Shown piece after piece: positions 1-7,633 of a stretch of 64,000 nt of DNA. Every line of letters starts with the position of its first letter. Position 1 is the first letter of the stretch. The notes under the pieces were generated by a model, which saw nothing but the letters and a program-made list of their open reading frames with translations, had not been told where the DNA came from and made no database searches. The translations under genes and the position numbers were made by a program. Source of the DNA: UBA4416 sp040386075 (GTDB lineage: Bacteria > Bacteroidota > Bacteroidia > B-17B0 > Aurantibacillaceae); the NCBI GenBank assembly GCA_040386075.1, contig JAZKGE010000019.1:1-64000 (forward strand), written 5' to 3'.

Positions 1-291
1 TGCTTTACCGTTGTCGTTGTAAATTTTATTAGCATAAGCATCACCAGATTTGATAAGCTTAGTGTTGTCCATGATCCAATCATGAAGCCACGTGCCTTTT
101 GGTGCACGGTCGAATACCCCAGCTAAGCCAGGTCCAGTTAGTTTTTGATCTGTTACCGCATGACAAACGGCACAGTTTTGCTTAAATAATTTAGCACCGT
201 CCTGTGCTTTCAATCCAAAGGAGAAAGCAAAAAACAGGAAAACCGCGCCAAATAAGGATTTTAAAGAGAAATGAGACATATTATTTTGCAT
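1..291 (-). CDS. Cytochrome c-type haem protein, 3' end cut by the window
   Basis: Secreted or periplasmic class I cytochrome c, an electron carrier. The 97 visible codons read open to the window edge. They begin with a hydrophobic signal segment (about residues 12-29, ending Lys-Ala-Gln), followed at residues 40-44 by the haem motif CAVCH and then by a typical T-G-P-x-L-x-G-V stretch. The axial Met lies beyond the window. The start is the ATG at 291; a second in-frame ATG at 279 is possible. A cytochrome c identity is secure, but the partner oxidase or dehydrogenase cannot be seen. Confidence 0.85.
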   Translation of the reverse strand, partial: MQNNMSHFSLKSLFGAVFLFFAFSFGLKAQDGAKLFKQNCAVCHAVTDQKLTGPGLAGVFDRAPKGTWLHDWIMDNTKLIKSGDAYANKIYNDNGKA

Positions 292-552
292 AGAATTATA
301 TCTAATTTTGTATGTTTTAAGGCAGTTTAATGACACTTTAATGACAAAAAATTTCCGACAAAAATAACAGAAGATTATATAAGTCAGCGCATTTTTTTAG
401 ATTTTATTAACATATCCTGTAATTTATAATAATTCTAAATAAGCTGGCCTTTTTTTTGCTTAAATGGGTTTAATTGGGAAAAATTTGCCCAGTAGATGAA
501 ACAGAAAAATTGTTGATCAAACCGCAATTTTTTATCGATGAAAGCAAGATTT

Positions 553-1011
553 TTAATCTTCCCAATAATCAATGATCAAACCATCATTTGGACTAATGCC
601 AATGGAACGTTTTTCCAATCCAAAATCAATGATCAGCGCATCGTTTAAAAATTGCTCGTCTTCTTTGCTCAATTGAAAAGCTTCAATAGTTTGACCTATC
701 ACATCTACCCACATTTTAGTGGTAGAAGCATCAATTGGGATCATTTTGATCTTATCGCCAAATTCCTGTTTCAATTGCGCTTTTTCTTCTTCAAAATTAA
801 AGTCCGCAAGGGTATCGATGCCTGTGCCTTCTTCGTTGGAGGTAATAACTAATGATGTACCATCCGTAAATACCAATTCTACGTTGTCAATTAAGTCAAC
901 ATGTGCATCGGGGTTAAAGCGGTTTACCCAAAAATAAACAACCACTTTTTTTAGGGTTTTACCCTCGGCTGCGGTTAAGAGTTTTAATTGATGGTCGGTG
1001 AAGTGAGACAT
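553..1011 (-). CDS. Hypothetical acidic cytoplasmic protein, 152 aa
   Basis: I do not recognise the family. The reading frame starts with ATG, has no signal peptide or membrane segment, and reads as a mixed alpha/beta, acidic protein. The N-terminal half has beta-like hydrophobic stretches (VVVYFWV, VELVF, SLVIT), and the end is the acidic DYWED. It lies upstream of the cytochrome c gene on the same strand, but a 261-base gap makes co-transcription uncertain. The 105 bases on its upstream side hold only degenerate sequence. That it is a gene rests on codon usage like that of its neighbours and the absence of a better overlapping frame. Confidence 0.6.
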   Translation of the reverse strand: MSHFTDHQLKLLTAAEGKTLKKVVVYFWVNRFNPDAHVDLIDNVELVFTDGTSLVITSNEEGTGIDTLADFNFEEEKAQLKQEFGDKIKMIPIDASTTKMWVDVIGQTIEAFQLSKEDEQFLNDALIIDFGLEKRSIGISPNDGLIIDYWED

Positions 1012-1116
1012 TTTTTAGTGAATAGTGGTTTGTGATAAGTTGTTTAGTTTTTTGAGTTGGAAGTAGCAGTCGGCAGTGCAATTACTCAGAACTGCTTACT
1101 GCTTTCTAACACCTGC

Positions 1117-2109
1117 CTACTGTAATGAAAGCCATGCTTTTGCTGCCGTTCCCATGATGATGGTTTTTTCAGTATCGGAAAGCGGAGCTTCACGAACTAA
1201 CGTACCAGGTACTGCCTCTCCTAAAGGAAAAGGATAATCGGAGCCCTGAACTACTTTGTCGGCGCCAACCAGATCGATGATGTATTGCAGCATTTTGTGA
1301 TCACACACATGTGAATCGACCCAGAATTTGCCTAAATATTTTTTTGGATTAAATTCATTGTCAATAGCAACCAGATCCGGACGGCAATCCCAGCCATGTT
1401 CAATACGGCTGATTGTTGGAAGGAACGAGCCACCTCCATGCGCAAAGCATACTTTTAAATTCGGGTATTTTTCAAAAATGCCACCAAAGATCATGGAACA
1501 GATAGCGCGGCTAATTTCGGCAGGCATACCTACCAACCATGGTAGCCAGTATTTGGCCATGTGTTCCTGTCCCATCATTTGCCACGGATGAACTAAAATA
1601 GCGGCATTTAATTTTTCGCATGCAGCCCAAAATTCATGGAACTGTGGCTCACCTAAATTAATATTGTTAACGTTACTGCCTATTTGAACACCTTTAAAAC
1701 CAAGCTTCATGCAACGTTCCAGTTCCTGAACGGCCAGTTTCGTATCCTGCATAGGTACTGTTGCTAAGCCAATAAATTTATCGGGATATTGATTCACCGT
1801 ATTGGCAATATCGTCATTTAAGAATTGAGAGATCTCCAAACAGTCATTTGGTTTGGCATCGTAACTAAACATTACGGGAATGGTACAGATCACCTGCATA
1901 TCGGCTTTATGTTCGGCCATATCTTTGATACGTACTTCAGGATCCCAGCAATTCTCAACGATCTCCCTGAAACGTTTATCTCCCTGCATCATCCAGGCCC
2001 TGCCCGGCTGGTGGTGATCGAGTTGTATGAAATTGCCATACCCAAATTTTTTAGTAAAATCGGGAATGTGTTTTGGAATAATGTGTGTATGTGTATCTAT
2101 TGTGAACAT
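1117..2109 (-). CDS. nbaD: 2-amino-3-carboxymuconate-6-semialdehyde decarboxylase (ACMSD), amidohydrolase fold
   Basis: Zinc-dependent decarboxylase that diverts the kynurenine-pathway intermediate ACMS to 2-aminomuconate semialdehyde. The 330-residue length and the metal ligands match the family: His-x-His at residues 7 and 9, His174 in VHPW, His224 in FAHGGG, and Asp291 in GSDYPFPLGE. Family-specific blocks AKYWLPWLVGMPAE and ENCWDPEVRI are present, so this is ACMSD rather than a generic TIM-barrel hydrolase. No other kynurenine-pathway gene is in the window, so the gene looks isolated here. A -7 type promoter element ends 4 bases before the ATG, suggesting a leaderless transcript. Confidence 0.9.
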   Translation of the reverse strand: MFTIDTHTHIIPKHIPDFTKKFGYGNFIQLDHHQPGRAWMMQGDKRFREIVENCWDPEVRIKDMAEHKADMQVICTIPVMFSYDAKPNDCLEISQFLNDDIANTVNQYPDKFIGLATVPMQDTKLAVQELERCMKLGFKGVQIGSNVNNINLGEPQFHEFWAACEKLNAAILVHPWQMMGQEHMAKYWLPWLVGMPAEISRAICSMIFGGIFEKYPNLKVCFAHGGGSFLPTISRIEHGWDCRPDLVAIDNEFNPKKYLGKFWVDSHVCDHKMLQYIIDLVGADKVVQGSDYPFPLGEAVPGTLVREAPLSDTEKTIIMGTAAKAWLSLQ

Positions 2110-2113
2110 CTGC

Positions 2114-2121
2114 CAAAGTTA
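2114..2121 (-). promoter_or_regulatory. -7 promoter element of the ACMSD gene
   Basis: On the minus strand this reads TAACTTTG, a full match to the Bacteroidota -7 consensus TAnnTTTG. The ATG follows after only four bases (GCAG), so transcription would begin at or next to the start codon. I see no convincing -33 TTTG at the usual spacing. Confidence 0.45.
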
Positions 2122-2184
2122 ATTATAAAAAACAATTCTTAACTTTCTTCCCGCCTTTCCGCCAATTAAATATCAAATATTTTT

Positions 2185-2832
2185 ATGGACAATATGATCA
2201 CCACAACCATTGCTTTTGTTAAACAGGCTCTTGCAGGCGCAGAAGCGGGTCACGACTGGTTTCATATTGAACGGGTATATCGTACCTGCCTGCTAATTAA
2301 TAAAACCGAAGGCGGTAACGAACAAATAATTGCTTTAGCCGCATTACTGCATGATATTGCGGATCCAAAGTTTAATAATGGAGACGAGGAAATTGGTCCG
2401 CGTAAGGCCGAAGAATTTTTAAGATCAATTGGTACCAAAGAAGAAATTATTGCACATGTGAAATTGATCATTGAAAACATGTCGTTTAAAAACAGTTTTG
2501 AGAAAACCGGATTTACGTCGCCGGAGATGAAAATTGTACAGGATGCCGATAGGTTGGACGCTATGGGCGCCATTGGAATAGCCAGAGCCTTTACTTATGG
2601 CGGTTTTAAGAACAGGCTGTTATATGATCCGGCTATAAAACCTGTAACCGATCATACAAAGGAAAGCTATAAAAACACAACAGCTCCTACGATCAATCAT
2701 TTTCATGAAAAACTTCTCCTATTAAAAGACAGAATGAATACACAAACAGGAAAAAAATTAGCAGCAGAACGCCATGATTTTATGCTGACTTTTCTGGATC
2801 ACTTTTACAGTGAATGGGAAGGAAAAGAGTAG
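2185..2832 (+). CDS. HD-domain phosphohydrolase (YedJ/YpgQ-like)
   Basis: Soluble metal-dependent phosphohydrolase of the HD superfamily. The signature is His23, His56-Asp57 (in ALLHDIAD) and a later Asp near residue 120 (VQDADRLDAMGAIG), in the order expected of this family; the ALLHDI and DADRLDAMG blocks resemble YedJ/YpgQ-type proteins. Its 215 residues fit the usual length. The ATG at 2185 is used; an ATG three codons later is an alternative. It is divergent from the ACMSD gene and convergent with the DUF885 gene, so it is probably monocistronic. The substrate, probably a nucleotide, cannot be told from sequence. Confidence 0.85.
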   Translation: MDNMITTTIAFVKQALAGAEAGHDWFHIERVYRTCLLINKTEGGNEQIIALAALLHDIADPKFNNGDEEIGPRKAEEFLRSIGTKEEIIAHVKLIIENMSFKNSFEKTGFTSPEMKIVQDADRLDAMGAIGIARAFTYGGFKNRLLYDPAIKPVTDHTKESYKNTTAPTINHFHEKLLLLKDRMNTQTGKKLAAERHDFMLTFLDHFYSEWEGKE

Positions 2833-2845
2833 TAAAAACCTTTTA

Positions 2846-4588
2846 CTACTTTGTCATTAACTCTTTAATATACTTTACCGGAGCACTTCCATAACTTAGG
2901 AATTTTTCATGGAATTTCTTCAGATCAAAATCAGGACCTTCTTTCTGTTTTAGTTCTTCCCTGAAATCATAGATCTCTTTAAAGCCTGTAAAGTAGGAGC
3001 AAAGTTGTACCTGTGTTACCGACACACGTTTCCATTTTCCTTCAGCTTCGGCAGTTTGTTGAAAAGCCTCATCTACCAATAAATGCATGGCATCTTCTTT
3101 ACTCAAATTATTAACATGAACGCCGTAATCTAAAATAGTGTTACAAGTGCTTCGTAAATTCCATTTGTAATACATCAACCACATTTCTTTTTCATTATTA
3201 CCATACCCATTTTCTAACATCATGCGTTCGGTATACACAGCCCAGCCTTCAACCATGGCACCGTTTCCAAATACAGCTTTAATAATGCTTGGCGATTGAT
3301 TGGAGTATACCAACTGTGTATAATGCCCCGGAATGGCTTCGTGAATATTTAAGATCTGTAAAATGTAATGATTGTATTCTCTTAAGTAGCTTTCAATTTT
3401 TGCTTTATCCCAACCTGCAAAACCACCAACATTATAATACGTATTCCCGTTCTTATCATAAGGGCCGGGCGATGAAATAGAAGCGCCTGCAACCCCTGCC
3501 ATGTAAGCCGGTTCTTTACGAACCACTAACGGTTTTGAAGGATCAATATATATGAGGTCTTTTTCCTTAATGAAATTCACTAACCTTGGGATCTGACGTT
3601 CGATCTCGGTTTGGAACGAATCTGCTTTTACATGTTTCACCGAGATCACATCAATGAGTTGTTTGATGGCTACCAGTTTGTCATCGGGCATTTTCATGCT
3701 CGGCACATATTTTGGCCATAACTCTTTAGTGATCTCAAACATTTGGGCGTGTAATTCTTTTTTATGTGCCAATGCTTTTTCATAGATCTCATTAGCCTGG
3801 TAACTCGATTGAATATCATGTTCAAACTTTTTGGCATACAATTCTTTTCCTAACCTGAAACTGCGTGGCGTTTCGTTTTTCAGCTCTTTTAAAAATTTAA
3901 CGTAATCATTGATGGATGTTGATACTTCGGCAGCTCTTGTCAGGATCTGTTCTTTTTTGGTTGTGCTTAAATGTGAGCGCTTCAGCGCTTCCTTCAGATC
4001 TGCATCAAATGTTGAAGCTCCACCTAAATTCTGATCGATGGCTAATTGTGTGTGCTCTACCGTTGGGTTTTTAATATATTGTTTAGCCGATTCGTAATAG
4101 GTTTTTACGTTCTTCATACGTAAATAAAAATTGTGCAAACGTGTATCCAATGAATCATAGTTGTTAGCTAACATCTCTGCAAAGCCACCACAAACGTTAT
4201 AATCAGAAGGATTCCATTCAAAGGCTTTATACTCGTTGATATACCATTGTGCCGACTTCAATTGCCCCTCTATCATGTAATAATCCGTTTTATTATTATC
4301 AGATAATGTGTTGAGGTCATAAGATCTCAAAGAATCTAAATTGGCTTTGCAAAAAGCAAGATCGCTTGTTCTGGCAGCATCGTTTGGGATAACCAATACA
4401 CTGTCATAATTATGGTATCCCTGGTTGCTGGCCCAGCCAGGATATTGTTTCCATAATGCTTCAATAAAGCGCTCTTTATAATTATTAAAAGCGGCATCCT
4501 TGTTAACAGGAGCTTCAGTTTTATGGCCTTCACCTCCGCAGGAAGCTAAGATCGTAGTTATTGTAAGGGCGTAAATTAATTTTTGCAT
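2846..4588 (-). CDS. DUF885 family lipoprotein, putative metallopeptidase-like
   Basis: A predicted lipoprotein with signal sequence and lipobox LASC followed by Gly-Gly, then a long helical DUF885 domain to the C terminus. The family motif HEAIPGH (His-Glu...Gly-His) is present and resembles a zinc peptidase site; family members are annotated as putative carboxypeptidases, though biochemical proof is sparse. I place the start at 4588 because a -7 promoter element covers 4606-4613, where a longer reading frame would begin, and because this start gives a clean signal peptide. It is convergent with the HD gene, 13 bases apart. Confidence 0.85.
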   Translation of the reverse strand: MQKLIYALTITTILASCGGEGHKTEAPVNKDAAFNNYKERFIEALWKQYPGWASNQGYHNYDSVLVIPNDAARTSDLAFCKANLDSLRSYDLNTLSDNNKTDYYMIEGQLKSAQWYINEYKAFEWNPSDYNVCGGFAEMLANNYDSLDTRLHNFYLRMKNVKTYYESAKQYIKNPTVEHTQLAIDQNLGGASTFDADLKEALKRSHLSTTKKEQILTRAAEVSTSINDYVKFLKELKNETPRSFRLGKELYAKKFEHDIQSSYQANEIYEKALAHKKELHAQMFEITKELWPKYVPSMKMPDDKLVAIKQLIDVISVKHVKADSFQTEIERQIPRLVNFIKEKDLIYIDPSKPLVVRKEPAYMAGVAGASISSPGPYDKNGNTYYNVGGFAGWDKAKIESYLREYNHYILQILNIHEAIPGHYTQLVYSNQSPSIIKAVFGNGAMVEGWAVYTERMMLENGYGNNEKEMWLMYYKWNLRSTCNTILDYGVHVNNLSKEDAMHLLVDEAFQQTAEAEGKWKRVSVTQVQLCSYFTGFKEIYDFREELKQKEGPDFDLKKFHEKFLSYGSAPVKYIKELMTK

Positions 4589-4605
4589 GTAATTGGTTTT
4601 ATACA

Positions 4606-4613
4606 CAAATTTA
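4606..4613 (-). promoter_or_regulatory. -7 promoter element of the DUF885 gene
   Basis: The minus strand reads TAAATTTG, a full match to TAnnTTTG, 17 bases before the ATG at 4588. Its position argues against the upstream in-frame start at 4606, which would lie inside the promoter. Confidence 0.4.
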
Positions 4614-4769
4614 GTATTTAAACCATAATGTGGAACCCAATCACATTTTGGGTAGTGAAATACGCAGCTTTTAGTCAGAAGTTGTTTGTAAATGGTTGAT
4701 TTTACATACTTTTTGAAAACGGAACAGGTTTTGTAAGTATATATCTAACTAATTTAAAAAATAGAAATT

Positions 4770-4925
4770 ATGCCAAAGCAAGGTGGAAGAGATGATGAAA
4801 GAGCACGCCAGGAAAAGGCAGCTCCATCACATACAGGGGAAACCCATAAAATAGAAACAGAAAAAAACAAGCAACAGCAAGCTGATCTAAAGAAAATGCG
4901 CGATAAAGATCAGAAGCATAAATAA
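4770..4925 (+). CDS. Small, highly charged hydrophilic protein, 51 aa
   Basis: A short open frame from ATG to TAA. It encodes 51 residues, nearly all polar: Lys, Glu, Asp, Gln and Arg, with no hydrophobic stretch, no Cys and no Trp. It opens with MPKQGGRDDE and ends with DKDQKHK. The composition is that of an intrinsically disordered protein. It stands alone between two oppositely placed genes and is followed by a strong hairpin terminator at 4986-5020, which supports a real transcript. I know of no function; small stress or nucleic-acid associated proteins can look like this, but that is a guess. Confidence 0.6.
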   Translation: MPKQGGRDDERARQEKAAPSHTGETHKIETEKNKQQQADLKKMRDKDQKHK

Positions 4926-4985
4926 GAAACTTGTCCGGTTTACTATTATAATAATAAACTATACATTGGTAAATAAGACAAAAAC

Positions 4986-5020
4986 AAAAGAACCATTTCT
5001 TAATAGAGATGGTTCTTTTT
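4986..5020. terminator. Bidirectional intrinsic terminator
   Basis: The inverted repeat AAAAGAACCAT / ATGGTTCTTTT (4986-4996 and 5009-5019) is flanked by A and T runs. It can end the 51-residue gene on the plus strand and the 110-residue gene (stop at 5032) on the minus strand. Confidence 0.75.
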
Positions 5021-5031
5021 GTTTCCTGATA

Positions 5032-5364
5032 TTAGCAAACTTTAAAATTAATATCAATGCTATTGTAAACAGCAGGGTTTAAACCTTTAAAATTCAAGTG
5101 TCGAAATTGTTCTTCCAGGTCTTTCTTCGCTTCCGCGTTTTTTGTTTTTGCATTTACCTTTATCACATCCCCATCTTCATTTACCGAAAAATAGATAGTG
5201 ATCTTTTGCGAACGATTTTCTTGCGATAGTTCTGATGGCATTTTCAAACTCTCTTTTATTTTGAGGCTTGCGCTTTTCAAAACGTCTTCGGTATTTGTAG
5301 TTGCGTTTAAAGTTCCGGTTATTAAAACCAAAACCAGGATCAGGGATTTAATGGTATTCATCAT
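5032..5364 (-). CDS. Small secreted protein, TonB C-terminal-like
   Basis: A 110-residue protein with a clear signal peptide (about residues 1-22, ending near Leu-Asn-Ala). The mature part carries one compact domain: ITIYFSVNEDGDV, then a helix, then a strand ending INFKVC. The pattern of a strand with polar turn, helix and strand, and the phrase F-x-V-N-x-D-G-x-V, recalls the TonB C-terminal-like domain found in many small Bacteroidota exported proteins, but the match is by eye. Two Met codons sit at the start (5364 or 5361). The terminator at 4986-5020 lies just downstream. Confidence 0.65.
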   Translation of the reverse strand: MMNTIKSLILVLVLITGTLNATTNTEDVLKSASLKIKESLKMPSELSQENRSQKITIYFSVNEDGDVIKVNAKTKNAEAKKDLEEQFRHLNFKGLNPAVYNSIDINFKVC

Positions 5365-5431
5365 AATTTGTTTTTGTTATGCATAGGACGCATGCAAAAG
5401 CAAATTAGTTACAGTAGGAAGGAAATAATTT

Positions 5432-5499
5432 GTCAGTTCGAGCGAAGTCGAGAACAGCAAATTGACGTATGAAAACTTCTCGACTTCGCTCGAAGTGAC
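5432..5499. repeat. Inverted pair of a 23-bp dispersed repeat
   Basis: Two 23-bp arms (5432-5454 and 5477-5499) are reverse complements with one mismatch; the core is TTCGAGCGAAGTCGAGAA. They are separated by 22 bases and start 7 bases beyond the hutU stop. The left arm has an exact reverse-complement copy at 43032-43054. The paired arms can fold into a long hairpin and may act as the hutU terminator, but there is no strong T run. Confidence 0.8.
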
Positions 5500-5505
5500 A
5501 ATACA

Positions 5506-7539
5506 TTAGAATAAATTTTTCAACAGATCCTCATCCACCAAATTAGGTAAGGTCACTTTTAAATTTGGCGTGCGTTCCATTTCGCGTTTAATAGCAAAGT
5601 TGGCTTCTTTATTTCTTGCCCAACTACGGCGCGCTATCCCATTATTTACATCCCAGAATAACATTGACTTTAAACGTCTATCAGCATCTGCACTTCCATC
5701 CAACACTAAACCAAAACCGCCATTAATTACCTCGCCCCAACCCACGCCGCCGCCATTGTGTAAGCTTATCCAGGTGGCGCCACGGAAACTGTCACCCACA
5801 AAATTTTGTACGGCCATGTCAGCGGTATATTTTGAACCATCATAAATGTTGGATGTTTCGCGGTAAGGCGAATCTGTTCCACTTACATCATGATGATCAC
5901 GCCCTAAAACTACAGGCGCTGAAATTTCTTTAGCGGCAATGGCTTTATTAATAGCCTCTGCAATTTTTACGCGGCCTTCGCTATCGGCATATAAAATGCG
6001 CGCCTGCGAACCAACCACTAAATTATTTTTCATGGCATCACGGATCCAGATAATATTATCACTCAACTGTTGTTTGATCTCGGCAGGAGCCGTTTTATAA
6101 ATTTCCTCTAAAACACTTAATGCAATTTCATCTGTTTTACGCAGATCATTTTCGTTAGCGCTTGTGCAAACCCAACGAAAAGGACCAAAACCATAGTCAA
6201 AACACATAGGTCCTAAAATATCCTGAACGTAAGAGTTGTATTTAAAGGTTGCACCAATGTGACCGCCTTTTGCTGCCTTTTCTGTTTTATAAATATCGGC
6301 ACCGGCTCTGCCGGCTTCCAATAAAAAAGCATTTCCATAATCAAAAAAGTACATGCCTTTAGCGTGCAATGTATTAATGGCATTTGCATGTCGAACTAAC
6401 GTTTTCTGAACTTCCTCTTTAAATTTGTCAGGATCCTCAGCCATCATTTTATTGCTTTCTTCTAACGATAAACCAACCGGGTAGTAACCGCCTGCCCATG
6501 GATTGTGTAAAGAAGTTTGATCGGAACCAATATCTACCGGCATATTTTCTTTTACCAAACGTTCCCACAGGTCAACTACATTTCCCTGGTAAGCCAATGA
6601 TACGGCTTCTTTGTTTGCTTGTGCTGATTTTATTCTTGGGATCAGGGCGTCTAAATTATCGAACACTTCATCCACCCATCCCTGTGTCTTACGTGTATTT
6701 ACAGCTTTAGGATTGATCTCGGCAGTTACAGAAACCAGATCGGCAATTTTTGCTGCTTTAGGTTGAGCTCCGCTCATACCACCTAAGCCACAAGTCACAA
6801 ATAATTTGCCCTTGCGTTCCTCTTCTGTTTTACAAATTTTACGGGCAGCATTCATAACCGTGATACATGTTCCGTGCACAATGCCCTGCGGACCAATATA
6901 CATGAAAGAACCTGCTGTCATTTGGCCGTATTGGGTTACGCCTAAGGCATTGAATTTTTCCCAATCATCGGGTTTACTGTAATTTGGGATCATCATTCCG
7001 TTAGTTACAACAACTCTTGGCGCATCTTTATGTGAGGGAAATAAACCCATCGGGTGCCCGCTATATAAAACCAGAGTTTGTTCATCGGTCATGATAGCCA
7101 GATACTGCATGGTTAATAAATACTGCGCCCAGTTTTGAAACACAGAACCATTACCGCCATAAGTAATTAATTCGTGCGGGTGTTGCGCAACCGCATAATC
7201 TAAATTATTACTCAGCATGTGCATGATGGCTGCAGCCTGTAGCGATTGATGCGGATAATCGTGAATAGGGCGGGCAAAGATCTTGTAATCCGGGCGAAAA
7301 CGGTACATGTAGATACGGCCGTATGTTTTTAACTCTTCTGCAAATTCCTTTGCTAATGTTGCATGATGAATTGGCTCAAAATAACGTAAGGCATTTTGTA
7401 TTGCCAGCTTCTTCTCTTCAGTATCTAAACTGTCTTTACGTTTTGGCGCATGATTAATAGTGCTTTCGTAGGCTTTTGGCTGAGGTAACTCGGCAGGAAT
7501 ACCGTTTAATATATGCTGTTGAAATTGTTTTAATTCCAT
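5506..7539 (-). CDS. hutU: Urocanate hydratase, long form
   Basis: Converts urocanate to imidazolone propionate in histidine degradation and binds NAD. The 677-residue length fits the long form seen in Bacteroidota and in animals, about 120 residues more than the classic bacterial HutU. Recognisable blocks include YGGNGSVFQNW, FVTCGLGGMSGAQPKA, GGHIGATFKYNSYVQD, GRDHHDVSGTDSPYRET, and SLHNGGGVGWGEVINGGFG near the end. The start ATG is unambiguous. No hutH, hutI, hutG or ftcD is adjacent; the ammonia-lyase at 61.9 kb belongs to another pathway. A palindromic repeat follows the stop. Confidence 0.95.
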   Translation of the reverse strand: MELKQFQQHILNGIPAELPQPKAYESTINHAPKRKDSLDTEEKKLAIQNALRYFEPIHHATLAKEFAEELKTYGRIYMYRFRPDYKIFARPIHDYPHQSLQAAAIMHMLSNNLDYAVAQHPHELITYGGNGSVFQNWAQYLLTMQYLAIMTDEQTLVLYSGHPMGLFPSHKDAPRVVVTNGMMIPNYSKPDDWEKFNALGVTQYGQMTAGSFMYIGPQGIVHGTCITVMNAARKICKTEEERKGKLFVTCGLGGMSGAQPKAAKIADLVSVTAEINPKAVNTRKTQGWVDEVFDNLDALIPRIKSAQANKEAVSLAYQGNVVDLWERLVKENMPVDIGSDQTSLHNPWAGGYYPVGLSLEESNKMMAEDPDKFKEEVQKTLVRHANAINTLHAKGMYFFDYGNAFLLEAGRAGADIYKTEKAAKGGHIGATFKYNSYVQDILGPMCFDYGFGPFRWVCTSANENDLRKTDEIALSVLEEIYKTAPAEIKQQLSDNIIWIRDAMKNNLVVGSQARILYADSEGRVKIAEAINKAIAAKEISAPVVLGRDHHDVSGTDSPYRETSNIYDGSKYTADMAVQNFVGDSFRGATWISLHNGGGVGWGEVINGGFGLVLDGSADADRRLKSMLFWDVNNGIARRSWARNKEANFAIKREMERTPNLKVTLPNLVDEDLLKNLF

Positions 7540-7633
7540 AAAAATTGAAGCTTAAGATGATTGATAAATTTAACGAGTTGAATTTACACGATTTTTTCTA
7601 AACTTTTTACAGCATTCTGCGTTTAAAATAGGT

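Noticed and set aside
1057..1125. ACTGC-type short repeats between the 152-residue gene and the ACMSD gene
   Set aside because: Units such as CAGTCGGCAGT and ACTGCTTACTGC are too degenerate and few to call a repeat array.
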